A DNA stretch of 64,000 nt from Paraburkholderia sp. Ac-20340 (GCF_017104965.1 NZ_JAAGPR010000019.1:62001-126000), one strand, 5' to 3'. Counted from the stretch's first letter, positions 34,754 to 42,838 are shown. Numbers and translations: made by a program. The notes: generated by a model not told the origin, from the letters alone.

Positions 34754-35200
34754 TTACGGTCGGCGGCGCGGCTTCGTGCTGGCGAGTTGTTCGGCGGTCG
34801 GTTCGAACGTGTCCGAATCGTCAGCGATGCCGCGCTGGATTTCGGCCTCTTCTTCGGGCGTGTTGGGAAGGAACGAGCCGACGGGACGCACCCCACGCGC
34901 GGGCGTAACTTCAGCGGCCACGCCGCGCTGGTGAGCCTGCCATAGGTCGTACTGGGCCTGCATGCGCAGCCAGAAATCAGCGTCGCCGCCGTGATCGACT
35001 CCTAACCACGCCTGGATACGCAAAGCCAATTCTGCAGTTACAGGTGCTTCGGCGTTCAGCACGCGCACAAAATCATCAAGCGGCACGCCGAGTTGATCGG
35101 CTGCTTCCTGCGGCGTGAGCTTGAGGCCGGGAACGGTCATCTCGCGCAGGATTTCACCTGGGTGCGACGGGCAGTGCATGCGAGGGCGGGACGTAGTCAT
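34754..35200 (-). CDS. HigA-family antitoxin (XRE helix-turn-helix), no toxin seen
   Basis: A 148-residue protein with the HigA signature CPSHPGEILREMTVPGLKLTPQEAADQLGV, then LALRIQAWLGVDHGGDADFWLRMQAQYDLWQA, between residues about 10 and 85. The C-terminal 60 residues (TPARGVRPVGSFLPNTPEEEAEIQRGIADDSD) are an extension beyond the usual 95-110 residues. HigA binds its HigB toxin partner and represses the operon. No HigB-like gene lies on either side: 184 bases upstream and the 314-base spacer downstream hold no such frame. It may be an orphan regulator or a remnant. The ATG at 35200 is chosen because residues before it do not match. Confidence 0.82.
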   Translation of the reverse strand: MTTSRPRMHCPSHPGEILREMTVPGLKLTPQEAADQLGVPLDDFVRVLNAEAPVTAELALRIQAWLGVDHGGDADFWLRMQAQYDLWQAHQRGVAAEVTPARGVRPVGSFLPNTPEEEAEIQRGIADDSDTFEPTAEQLASTKPRRRP

Positions 35201-35384
35201 TTGCGAAAGATAGCATTCATAAAGCCGAGCCGTAAAACGCCATCGAAACGGCACGGATCGCGCAGCTAAGAGGCCACGTTATTCCTGTGATGATAGAGTG
35301 TTGCCGGTCGAATTTGGCCGACTATGCGTGCCGCATGAGAACCGCAAAGCGCGGGCCGTGCGGCCACTCCAGGGAGCAAATGCG

Positions 35385-35870
35385 ATGCCTTTAGCGTGTA
35401 CGAATGTAGAGTTCTACAAAGCCTTCAAAGACAACATGGAAGCGTTGGGCTTGGACGTGCCATCGACGCTTTCTACCGCGCCCGCGAATGTCGGTGCGAA
35501 GATCGGCGCATGGGTTGCCGCGTCCGAAAAGTTCGGCAAAGCCGTAACGATGGGCGAAGTAATCGGCGCGGGGATGGGTAGCGAAATCCTGTTAGCCCTT
35601 GGCGGTGTCTACGCCGCGTTCTGGCTTGGCGCTGCCGTGGGTAGCTTGATGGTTGCAACCACGAAGTACCTGGACTGCAATAAGAACGCGAACGATATCG
35701 CCAACGCTGCGCGCCAGTTCACGTTCGATACGGGTTTCCGTATTCCCCCGGCAATCCTGGCCGTGATGCAAACCAACCCTATGATTTTCGCCGTTGGGCA
35801 GGCTGGCCGCACCGCGTTTGCGCGGCGCGCTGCTGTCCCGGCTTCTGCGCGAGTGGCGGCGGTGCAATGA
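35385..35870 (+). CDS. Unknown protein with long glycine-rich membrane segment
   Basis: I do not recognise this 161-residue protein. Residues about 57-92 form one long hydrophobic, glycine- and alanine-rich stretch (MGEVIGAGMGSEILLALGGV, then YAAFWLGAAVGSLMVATT). This could make a helical hairpin of the kind seen in pore formers or phage holins. A second weaker hydrophobic segment lies at about 120-140, and the tail is alanine/arginine-rich. There is no N-terminal signal peptide. The start follows AGGGAG. Its stop overlaps the next gene by four bases, so the two are surely coupled. A toxin/immunity or effector/inhibitor pair is one possibility; no function is claimed. Confidence 0.6.
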   Translation: MPLACTNVEFYKAFKDNMEALGLDVPSTLSTAPANVGAKIGAWVAASEKFGKAVTMGEVIGAGMGSEILLALGGVYAAFWLGAAVGSLMVATTKYLDCNKNANDIANAARQFTFDTGFRIPPAILAVMQTNPMIFAVGQAGRTAFARRAAVPASARVAAVQ

Positions 35871-36076
35871 AGGCATTTTCGAAGGAATGGTGGATAGATC
35901 GGGCCGCGCTTATCGCCGTGGCTATCGGCTGCGCTGCGCTGGCCTGGCTGTTCTCCGTATCAGCGGGAACCCACGCAACCGAAATCCTGCTGGTGGTGGT
36001 GTTCGCTGGCCTGATCCTGGACAATCGCCGGATGCGCAAACTTCTAAAAGAGCGCAGCGGGGCTAACGGGGGTTAG
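35867..36076 (+). CDS. Small two-helix membrane protein coupled to the preceding gene
   Basis: A 69-residue protein with two predicted membrane helices, about 14-32 and 38-52, and a basic C-terminal tail (NRRMRKLLKERS). It begins with ATG overlapping the stop of the 161-residue protein (ATGA), so expression is translationally coupled. The size and topology fit an immunity-like protein for a membrane-active partner, or a holin-like accessory, but no family is recognised. Confidence 0.6.
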   Translation: MKAFSKEWWIDRAALIAVAIGCAALAWLFSVSAGTHATEILLVVVFAGLILDNRRMRKLLKERSGANGG

Positions 36077-36223
36077 CTACTTCGCCGCAACGCGGCCACG
36101 GCTGCGGAAGTGGGGGGCGTTCTTCGCTGCCCATTCCCGCAACGCCGCCAGCGCTGGCCGAAACTTGCACTGTATTTCACACCCAAGTGAACGTTGCTGC
36201 ACACGATATAAAGTACGCCAGCG

Positions 36224-36436
36224 TTAATGCTGGGCTTTTCGAGCGGGCGGCGGCACAGGCTCTCCGTCCTCGATCAAATCGGCGACGCATTCTGCAACTA
36301 CCTGTCTAATCCCGGCCAATGCCCTGGCTTCCGTTGGTTCCAACCAGCTCAGGCTGGGGAATTCGGCGCACAGGCCGACGTACTCTTGGTCTTCTTCAGA
36401 CCAGATGGCGCGGTACGAGTATTGGTCAGTGGACAT
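36224..36436 (-). CDS. HicB-like antitoxin domain protein, short form
   Basis: A 70-residue protein with the HicB partial RNase-H fold pattern YSYRAIWSEEDQEYVGLCAEFPSLSWLEPTEARALAGIRQVVAECVADLIEDGEPVPPP. Full HicB proteins usually carry a C-terminal DNA-binding ribbon-helix-helix or HTH domain, which is missing here. No HicA toxin (a 60-residue basic dsRBD-like protein) was found in the 147 bases downstream or the 97 bases upstream. It may be an orphan antitoxin, or a control gene belonging to the neighbouring nuclease module on the same strand. Confidence 0.75.
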   Translation of the reverse strand: MSTDQYSYRAIWSEEDQEYVGLCAEFPSLSWLEPTEARALAGIRQVVAECVADLIEDGEPVPPPARKAQH

Positions 36437-36533
36437 TCTGTTCTCTCAGTTGATTGGTTGTTTGGCCGAATTCTGTAGCGAGCAACACCCGGAAACAGCG
36501 TCCAAGAAATCCGGGGCTGCAGTTGCACAACGT

Positions 36534-37970
36534 TTATCTTAGAACAACCTCTCGCAAACGATTAGCCATCATCGTTTCGACAAACTCACCGTCGTCGGCC
36601 TTAAGCGCAGTGAGAGCGGCAATTAAATCATCGTCGAATAAAGGAAGTACTAGGCCACGCTGATCTGTGTAAATATCATTGCAGCGTGAAAACAGCGCCG
36701 CTCTGTCATTCACTGATCTGCAAAGAACGAGACCTACTCTCCCTCTATTTGGAGAGAATCGCCCTTGAATTTGATCAAGTTCTGGATTATTTATATCACG
36801 AGAATAATTCTTGCATTCAACGATTATGTATTGGCAATTTAGTCCGAATTGCATCTGTAATCGTGTAAAAAATCCAGTTTGGGCCGCATTATCGAAGGTT
36901 AAGTCTATTCTTCGACGGCCGTCATTGATTTCTACTTCAACTTCCGGGCATATTAAATGTGGATAAAATAACAACTCCAGAACGCTTACAATGATTCGGT
37001 GATAATGGGTTGCGGTGGCATTTCCAGATGGAGTGCCATTAATTTGAGAGATTAAATGATCAATAACGCTCCCTCGATCAATTTCCTCTAGGCCTTCACC
37101 TGGAATGGGAGATTCTCCAGCTACATTGCGACGGAAATTGGCGAAGACGTCTCGGTGCTGTTGGGTAAAGCTGGCTAAATAGTCTTTCTCGAATGGTGCC
37201 TCATGTTGAATGATGCTCTTTTTTGTCACAAAGGGCGTTTCTGTTTTTCGACGATATTGGACTAGAGACGACCCCATTCGCAAATGTTCGTGCTGTAGAA
37301 ATGTAAGCAGAAACCGTCTGTAATAGCTTTCGGCTGTATATCGCCTTGAGAATGAGACAACACCCTTCGGGACAAGTAGAATTTTCCGACCATCGACTAC
37401 CAGCATTCTATCGTGAGTGTTGTCCCATTGCCGAATCGCTGGGTCCCAGAAGAAGCCAGTCGAAATATTATCAGTTAAAGGAATTTCCCATAAATCACAT
37501 TGTTTTTGTGTGTACGTTATGAGGTTGCGACGAATTATGTTCGTCGTCATGTCCGAAATTTTGTCTTTATCTACGCCAAAAACAAAGATGCGCGTGTCTT
37601 CTAGGTGCTCAAGTACACCTGTCTGCGCGGCTTTACTCGCAAGGATGCTGTCAAAGATGTGATTTGCATCATATTCACCAACTCCACGGCCTCTGGGAGG
37701 CCCCACCGACAACCCGAGGCAAGTCTCATTGGGTTCCTGGAGGTGTGAGAACAATTCGCGTGCTGCTTTTAAATCGCCCGCTCGCAAGAGAGTGAGAAAG
37801 TAATTAAAGAAATTTCTGATTGTGCGGCCAGCTTTGGTCGAGAAATCGTCGCTGCGCTGGCCGATGAAGTATGGGTCAAGAAATAGCGGAGTGTCGATAT
37901 CAGTATCAATATCGACAAAATCCAACTCTAGCTGAGTGCGGTTTAATCCGAATCGCTCGCTTATTTTCAT
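36534..37970 (-). CDS. PD-(D/E)XK nuclease-like protein of unknown system
   Basis: A 478-residue protein from a low-GC block. The C-terminal third carries a restriction-endonuclease-like core: Asp356 in RRRIDLTF, then Glu385-Cys-Lys387 in YIIVECKNYS, and Gln400 in ELDQIQGRF. This order matches the metal-binding D...E-x-K of type II/IV-like nucleases. The N-terminal 300 residues (starting FGLNRTQLELDFVDIDTDIDTPLFLDP, with DKISDMTTNIIRRNLITYTQKQCD) match no domain I can name and may sense or bind a target. It lies 137 bases downstream of the membrane-anchored protein on the same strand, so a two-gene operon is likely. I infer a defence role from context only. Confidence 0.7.
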   Translation of the reverse strand: MKISERFGLNRTQLELDFVDIDTDIDTPLFLDPYFIGQRSDDFSTKAGRTIRNFFNYFLTLLRAGDLKAARELFSHLQEPNETCLGLSVGPPRGRGVGEYDANHIFDSILASKAAQTGVLEHLEDTRIFVFGVDKDKISDMTTNIIRRNLITYTQKQCDLWEIPLTDNISTGFFWDPAIRQWDNTHDRMLVVDGRKILLVPKGVVSFSRRYTAESYYRRFLLTFLQHEHLRMGSSLVQYRRKTETPFVTKKSIIQHEAPFEKDYLASFTQQHRDVFANFRRNVAGESPIPGEGLEEIDRGSVIDHLISQINGTPSGNATATHYHRIIVSVLELLFYPHLICPEVEVEINDGRRRIDLTFDNAAQTGFFTRLQMQFGLNCQYIIVECKNYSRDINNPELDQIQGRFSPNRGRVGLVLCRSVNDRAALFSRCNDIYTDQRGLVLPLFDDDLIAALTALKADDGEFVETMMANRLREVVLR

Positions 37971-38107
37971 GTTTTGAATATTAATAAATTTTTAAATATC
38001 AAAAAATCACGAAAAATACTTCTTTTAAGGATGGAGTTCACAGTTTTGTCGCAGTCCTCGAAATATATGAAATTCACAAGGACTGAACTGAACGGGATCG
38101 TCATCAC

Positions 38108-39094
38108 TTACGATGTGGGTGCAGCCGAAAAACGCAGTAGTTCACCGGAAACTTGTGATTTCTCGACGATGCGAACCGTTATCGTTGCCCGAATAGCTTT
38201 TGTTGACGTCATGCAATTTATGAGTCGTTTGATTTTGGTCGGGGTCATTTCAGGCTCGCGATATAGAACGGAGAATTGAGCGGTTTCCGACCTTAATTGG
38301 ATGCGATAGTTTGGCCCAATTTTAACTATTCCATCGACAATAAATATGTCATCGATTGTCTGCGTATCAGACTTGCGACGCTTCCGGCGCTCCGATAGTA
38401 CATCTAGTTGATGCGAATTTAGATTAACATCCCCTATTTGCACATTATTTGCGTCGGCGGCAGAGCTCGCTAATTGCCAAAAGCTAGTGGAAACGTCAGG
38501 GATAAGCTGATCTAAAGCTGGGAATTTTGAAGATAATCGTTCAATCGCGCTGTCTAGTTTTTCCCAGCGTTCACGGTCTTGAGTAGTAATCTGTTGAGTT
38601 AAGGAAAGCAGTTGATTTCGGTCCTCAATTTCCAATTGCTTTGCTTTATTCTCGAAGTGCTTGAGAATAATTGGTTTTGCAACAATAGCCAAGCCGACAA
38701 CCACGGCTGCAATTAACGATTCAATGGGTCTATTTTGGACGACTTGAGCAGCGGCGTGAATTAACGGGCTAAGGTCCGTGTCCGCGATTGACGACCCTTT
38801 CCGAACTGTCGTCGTGAACTCCAATTGCTCACTTTCTGCCTTTTTAAGTCGACGCATATCGTATGCGCCGTGCGCAATCGCTGCATATGCACGACCCATC
38901 GACTGTCGGAAGCCGATTAGAGCTTCCATCTGCCCAGAGCGTAGGGACGATGCGTATCCTTTGCCATCGATCTTGATCCGGAGAGCTGGCCAGTTCTCGA
39001 AATCTAGTGTTGGAATAGATTGGCCCGCTAACCAAATGTCAATCAACTCCCATGCATCCTCTTCGCTTCTAATTTTGAACGTGTCCGATGTCAT
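38108..39094 (-). CDS. Single-pass membrane protein with coiled coil, partner of the nuclease-like protein
   Basis: A 328-residue protein of unknown family. Residues 1-110 are a soluble alpha/beta region (PALRIKIDGKGYASSLRSGQMEALIGFRQSMGRAYA). One membrane helix lies at about 124-144 (ESLIAAVVVGLAIVAKPIIL). A coiled-coil-like charged stretch follows at about 145-195. The C-terminal 80 residues (IDDIFIVDGIVKIGPNYRIQLRSE...) look like a small beta-barrel. It is AT-rich and is the first gene of a leftward pair with the nuclease-like protein. The layout of sensor, membrane anchor and nuclease partner resembles anti-phage systems in general, but no named system is matched. Confidence 0.65.
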   Translation of the reverse strand: MTSDTFKIRSEEDAWELIDIWLAGQSIPTLDFENWPALRIKIDGKGYASSLRSGQMEALIGFRQSMGRAYAAIAHGAYDMRRLKKAESEQLEFTTTVRKGSSIADTDLSPLIHAAAQVVQNRPIESLIAAVVVGLAIVAKPIILKHFENKAKQLEIEDRNQLLSLTQQITTQDRERWEKLDSAIERLSSKFPALDQLIPDVSTSFWQLASSAADANNVQIGDVNLNSHQLDVLSERRKRRKSDTQTIDDIFIVDGIVKIGPNYRIQLRSETAQFSVLYREPEMTPTKIKRLINCMTSTKAIRATITVRIVEKSQVSGELLRFSAAPTS

Positions 39095-39230
39095 TCAATC
39101 CCCGTCGCGGTGTTTTTCAAAGAGTTATTTTCTGCAGACCAATAATACCAGCGACACCGGGCGTTCCGCGCCGACAAATCTGGATCGGTTCGGTATACCC
39201 GTGTGAGCCATTCGCGGGAGGAAAAAAATA

Positions 39231-39296
39231 TGGATCAATAGGGTTGACAGTGTGTGATCCAGTCGGCAAATTTGATCCATCTACCCAATTGATCCA
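39231..39296 (+). promoter_or_regulatory. TGATCCA repeats overlapping the recombinase promoter
   Basis: TGATCCA occurs at 39255-39261, 39273-39279 and 39290-39296, with the inverted form TGGATCAA at 39231-39238. The set surrounds a possible -35 TTGACA at 39244-39249 and lies just before the serine recombinase start. It may be an operator or a recombination (res-like) site. Confidence 0.5.
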
Positions 39297-39305
39297 ATCT
39301 AAGCC

Positions 39306-39905
39306 ATGACGAAAGAACGGAAGTTGTACTACGGTCGAATCAGCACGACGGACGGCCAATCCATCGCAAGCCAAGTTGAGGACGCCAAAGCTCACTGCGT
39401 CAGCGAGAAAGACACGTTCATTGATGAAGGCGTAAGCGGATATCACGTCGCGCCGCTGGATCGTCCGCAGTGGGCCAAGGTCGAGCATGATCTACGGCAC
39501 GGCGGTGTGCTGGTCGTGCGTTGGCTTGACCGAATCAGCCGCCGTTACGACGAGCTGCACGCGACGATGCGCCGGTTGATGGATATGGGTGTGCGTGTCG
39601 AATGCACGCTAAACGGGATGGCGTTCGACGGCAGCGAGGCCGACCCGATCCAGAAGGCGATGCGCGATGCGGTGCTGGCGTTCATGGCCGCACAGGGAGA
39701 ATCGGACTACCGCAACCGCCGTGAAATGCAGACGCGCGGCATCGCGATAGCCAAGGCCGAGGGCAAGTACACGGGCCGCCAGCGCACCCACGACTACGAA
39801 GCGATCAAGGCATGGCGGGCTGAGCATGGCGCGTCGATCAGCAGGACGGCGGAACACTTTGGCGTGGGCACAGCGACCGTCAAGCGCGCATGTGCCGTAG
39901 GGTAA
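39306..39905 (+). CDS. Serine recombinase, resolvase/invertase family
   Basis: A 199-residue small serine recombinase. The catalytic Ser13 lies in YGRISTTDGQS, Arg11 is next to it, and the second signature is VVRWLDRISRRYDE near residues 75-85. The C-terminal helix-turn-helix of the Hin type ends the protein (SISRTAEHFGVGTATVKRA). The size fits resolvases and invertases rather than large phage integrases. It could invert or resolve a segment of the island, or control copy number. It diverges from the membrane/nuclease module across a 211-base region with repeated TGATCCA motifs. Confidence 0.92.
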   Translation: MTKERKLYYGRISTTDGQSIASQVEDAKAHCVSEKDTFIDEGVSGYHVAPLDRPQWAKVEHDLRHGGVLVVRWLDRISRRYDELHATMRRLMDMGVRVECTLNGMAFDGSEADPIQKAMRDAVLAFMAAQGESDYRNRREMQTRGIAIAKAEGKYTGRQRTHDYEAIKAWRAEHGASISRTAEHFGVGTATVKRACAVG

Positions 39906-40236
39906 GAGTGCCCTCATTTTTGTGTTCTCACTTCGTAAACGGTTGCCCGTCCCGATTTTCGCTTCGGGGGGGCGAATGCACCAGATTTATCGGCAAGCTT
40001 CAGAACTGCGACGCACTCAATATGGTGAGAATTCCGTATTGTGAAACAGTACGCAGCTTTGATACAACCCGAAAATCATCTCAAAAGAACAAATTTTTTA
40101 CATTGTGAAACAGTCGGGGGCTTCGAAGCAACGAACACCCCACCAAATCACGAAGACGCCCATGTGCGTCTTTTTTTTCGTCCCAAAAAACGCCCCATTG
40201 ATAGGGGCAATTTCAATTAATTAATAAGGTTTACTA
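39906..40236. other. Spacer with two 13-bp direct repeats and a terminator
   Basis: No gene was seen in these 331 AT-rich bases. ATTGTGAAACAGT occurs twice, at 40038-40050 and 40102-40114. A terminator follows at 40153-40178. A short GCCCC/GGGGC hairpin lies at 40192-40208, just before an AT-rich stretch leading to the next gene's start. Confidence 0.6.
40153..40178 (+). terminator. Rho-independent terminator in the island
   Basis: AAGACGC pairs with GCGTCTT around CCATGT and is followed by a run of eight T. It separates the recombinase region from the helicase region. Confidence 0.88.
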
Positions 40237-40467
40237 ATGAATATAAAGGAAAGAGTGGCGCGCTTGCGCCGTCGTAACGCCGGTGTCCGCGTTTTCGGAA
40301 CACCCAACCGAGCGGTCGTCGTGATCGATTTTTCGGAGGTACAGGCAATCACGGCATGGCGTCCGACGCCGTGCACCGTCACGCTCAAAGGCGGTGCGGA
40401 GTACCAGTTGACAGTCGATACAGATTCATTTCTCGCGGCGTTTGAGCGGGAGGCCGAGTGCGAGTGA
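40237..40467 (+). CDS. Small hypothetical protein upstream of the AAA+ gene
   Basis: A 76-residue protein of unknown family, with an arginine-rich start (KERVARLRRRN) and a compact beta-rich remainder. Its stop overlaps the start of the AAA+ gene by ten bases, so the two are translated from one message. It resembles the small accessory proteins often placed before primase or helicase genes in phages and islands, but no specific function can be given. Confidence 0.6.
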   Translation: MNIKERVARLRRRNAGVRVFGTPNRAVVVIDFSEVQAITAWRPTPCTVTLKGGAEYQLTVDTDSFLAAFEREAECE

Positions 40468-42068
40468 TCGACGTAACACCGGGGTCATGGGCCGCATCCG
40501 CCGAGGTCATCGCGGAAGTAATGCGCGAGCGTTTCTGGCTAGTTGGTGGGCGTGTAGCGCGCTGGGATCGCGACGAAATGATCCCGATGGCCGCACGCGA
40601 AGTGGAGATGCGTTTGTGCGATCAGCGCGCCAGTGCTTATGTGGCGGGGCGGTCGAATGGACGTGCAGCGCGCGTACCCGCAGATTTACTTGCGCTCGGT
40701 ATGGCGGAATTCAAGCGTGCCGCGCGGAAACACGGGCGCGCTGTAGACCATACGGTGCGCTGGCCGATGATGGTGCGCGAAAGTGGCACATGGTTGCCCG
40801 TACCCGTGGCGACTTCCGGAGTCGTACAGGTTGGTAGAGCGGTAGTTTGTGTCGAGGGCGATGGCGCAAAGGACGCGCTGGCGCTGGCGGACGACGCGAC
40901 ATTTGTTAGTGCAGTGGACGTGGTGATGGCCCCGTTCGGGGAATACCGTTTGGCGGATAAACGGCACCAGGCTCTTGTACTAGCAGCGGCGCTGACGGCT
41001 GCGAACCGGCCAGCATTGCGTACGGCGCCAGCTGTCGTGATCGAGTCGCCGCTTCCACGTTCGGGCAAGACATTGCTGGCCGATAGTATTGGGGCGCTTG
41101 TGCCCCAGCGGGACGACTACGGTAGCGTCGCTGTGTCTATGCCAACGAAAGAGGAAGAGATTGAGAAACGTGTGGCAGCGTGGTCCGAATCGGATGAACC
41201 GGTTGTCTCGCTGGACAACCTGACTGGGCTGGTAGCGAGCGACGCGCTTACCGCGTTGATTACATCCGGCGTCGCGAAGTATCGCCCGTTCGGGTCGAAC
41301 ACAGAGATGCGTACCGTGGATTTTCGCGGACTGGTAGTGATGACCGGGAACAATGCGAGGTTGAGCAGGGATTTGCGCGCCCGGTCACTGAATATTCGAA
41401 TCGACACCGGAAGCCTTGCGCCGGAGACCATCACGCATGCGTTCCATCCGCTGGAAAAGATCGAAGCTGAGCGGGCTGAGATCGCGGCGGCAGCGATTGG
41501 GATTCTCGCGGCGAGAGGAAGTGCCCGTGAGCAGTGGTTGCGGGATGTGTCGCCTGATTTTGCCGATTTGATTGCGCCTGCCGTACGGCGAGCTTGTGCG
41601 CTGATGCCGGAGCGGTTCGAATGGCCCGCCAGCGTCGCGGTCGAAATGTTCCCAACAGATGGGCCGACTGCCGTGGTGTCTGAACTGTTGGAGGCGTTCC
41701 TTGGCGCTCCCATCGAGCATGTGTTGGCGTTCGAAGCAGGTGTAACGGCAGATGAGATGCGCCATTGGTTCGAGGTTATCGAAGTCATGGAACCTGTTCT
41801 GGTGAATCATCACAAGCGTTTGAATCGGATCAGCCTTTCGCAGGAGCTAAGCAAACTGAACGGCGTGCCATGCGAATTTGGGAAGATTACTCAAACAAGA
41901 CGGACAGCTACAACGAAGCCGAGGTGGCGTGTTGAGTTCTCGCCTGCTTTCCGTGAGCAACGTGCGAAGTACGCCGCGCAGCTGGATTTGGATGCTGCTG
42001 TGGATTTGGAAAGGTTGGCGGTGGGGAGCGAGGTTGGTCATTGGGTCACAACGTTGATCCAGAATTAA
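40458..42068 (+). CDS. AAA+ helicase-like replication ATPase of mobile elements
   Basis: A 536-residue P-loop protein. The nucleotide-binding site is ESPLPRSGKT, with S-G-K-T at residues 202-205; the first glycine of the Walker A motif is replaced by Pro198. Walker B is EPVVSLDNL. Sensor 1 lies in VVMTGNNARLS, and a likely arginine finger in RDLRARSLNIRID. The TGNN motif followed by an arginine-rich strand is typical of helicases associated with phage or island primases. No catalytic primase domain is evident in the first 150 residues. The GTG start overlaps the preceding gene by ten bases. It probably drives island replication after excision. Confidence 0.78.
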   Translation: MRVIDVTPGSWAASAEVIAEVMRERFWLVGGRVARWDRDEMIPMAAREVEMRLCDQRASAYVAGRSNGRAARVPADLLALGMAEFKRAARKHGRAVDHTVRWPMMVRESGTWLPVPVATSGVVQVGRAVVCVEGDGAKDALALADDATFVSAVDVVMAPFGEYRLADKRHQALVLAAALTAANRPALRTAPAVVIESPLPRSGKTLLADSIGALVPQRDDYGSVAVSMPTKEEEIEKRVAAWSESDEPVVSLDNLTGLVASDALTALITSGVAKYRPFGSNTEMRTVDFRGLVVMTGNNARLSRDLRARSLNIRIDTGSLAPETITHAFHPLEKIEAERAEIAAAAIGILAARGSAREQWLRDVSPDFADLIAPAVRRACALMPERFEWPASVAVEMFPTDGPTAVVSELLEAFLGAPIEHVLAFEAGVTADEMRHWFEVIEVMEPVLVNHHKRLNRISLSQELSKLNGVPCEFGKITQTRRTATTKPRWRVEFSPAFREQRAKYAAQLDLDAAVDLERLAVGSEVGHWVTTLIQN

Positions 42069-42109
42069 AATATATTTAATTAAATCAATAGTTTGAGTGA
42101 AGTCTGAGC

Positions 42110-42143
42110 GCCCTGTCGATCGGTCATCGGTAGGGCATTTTTT
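42110..42143 (+). terminator. Rho-independent terminator after the AAA+ gene
   Basis: GCCCT pairs with AGGGC, with an inner CGAT/ATCG stem, and ATTTTTTAT follows. It lies 42 bases after the AAA+ gene stop and before the endonuclease VII gene. Confidence 0.75.
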
Positions 42144-42163
42144 ATGACCAAAGGAAAATAGAA

Positions 42164-42838
42164 GTGACGCAGTTGAAGTTTGATTTTGAAGTAGTAGGCC
42201 GACCGCTGACGGACGGCAAAGGGTTTAAGCACACTGGGATGAATGCTGACGAAATCGCGGTGTTGAAGGCGTTGCAATGGCGGCAGCAAGGAAGAAAGTG
42301 CGCGCTGTGCGGCGCGAAAGTGGCGTTAAAAGAGGCAGTATCGGATCACGACCACGCAACAACTGTCGCGCGTGGGGTACTTCACAGGCACTGTAATTCT
42401 TGGCTCGGGACAATGGAGGCGCGCGGGGAGAAGGCGGCGTACGAAGCGATCAGGGCAAAATCAGAGCGAATGAATGCTCCAAACTGGCTGTTCAATGCCC
42501 GGCAATATCTGGCCGAATGGGGGGCGCTAGTCGCCGAAGTAGTGCCGGTTTACCACGCGCATGGTGTGTTAGCGGGGACACCGTGCCAGCAGGTATCTTG
42601 TGGACTTTTGCCCGATTTGGCGCGGGCGCGCCGGCGCGCTCGGGTGCGCCTTACGTGGGAGTTGCGTAAGCGCTGTGGCGCAAGAACGGCGCGACAACTA
42701 CGCAGGCCATCCCCGGTGGCGGAGTGGCGAGCGGCTGAACGCGAGTCGAGCGAAGTGAGCGGCATACTGGCTGACTGCATCTTGAAGGCGTATCAAATCC
42801 CGGGATTCAGCCCGGTCAGTATTTGGGCGACGTCGTGA
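42164..42838 (+). CDS. Endonuclease VII-family HNH nuclease with unusual tail
   Basis: A 224-residue protein. Residues 40-85 carry the recombination endonuclease VII signature: zinc ligands Cys46 and Cys49 (CALCG), the DHDH block at 61-64, and RGVLHRHCNSWLG. Phage T4 endonuclease VII cuts Holliday junctions and other branched DNA before packaging. After about residue 125 the protein becomes arginine-rich and unlike the family (LPDLARARRRARVRLTWELRKR), so the 3' half may be frameshifted or read into new sequence. The GTG start at 42164 follows AGGAAAATAGAA. It is the last gene before attR. Confidence 0.78.
   Translation: MTQLKFDFEVVGRPLTDGKGFKHTGMNADEIAVLKALQWRQQGRKCALCGAKVALKEAVSDHDHATTVARGVLHRHCNSWLGTMEARGEKAAYEAIRAKSERMNAPNWLFNARQYLAEWGALVAEVVPVYHAHGVLAGTPCQQVSCGLLPDLARARRRARVRLTWELRKRCGARTARQLRRPSPVAEWRAAERESSEVSGILADCILKAYQIPGFSPVSIWATS

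Noticed and set aside
35201..35384. A HigB toxin gene upstream of the HigA-like gene
   Set aside because: All frames in this 184-base gap are short and none shows the RelE/HigB pattern; at most a degraded remnant could exist.
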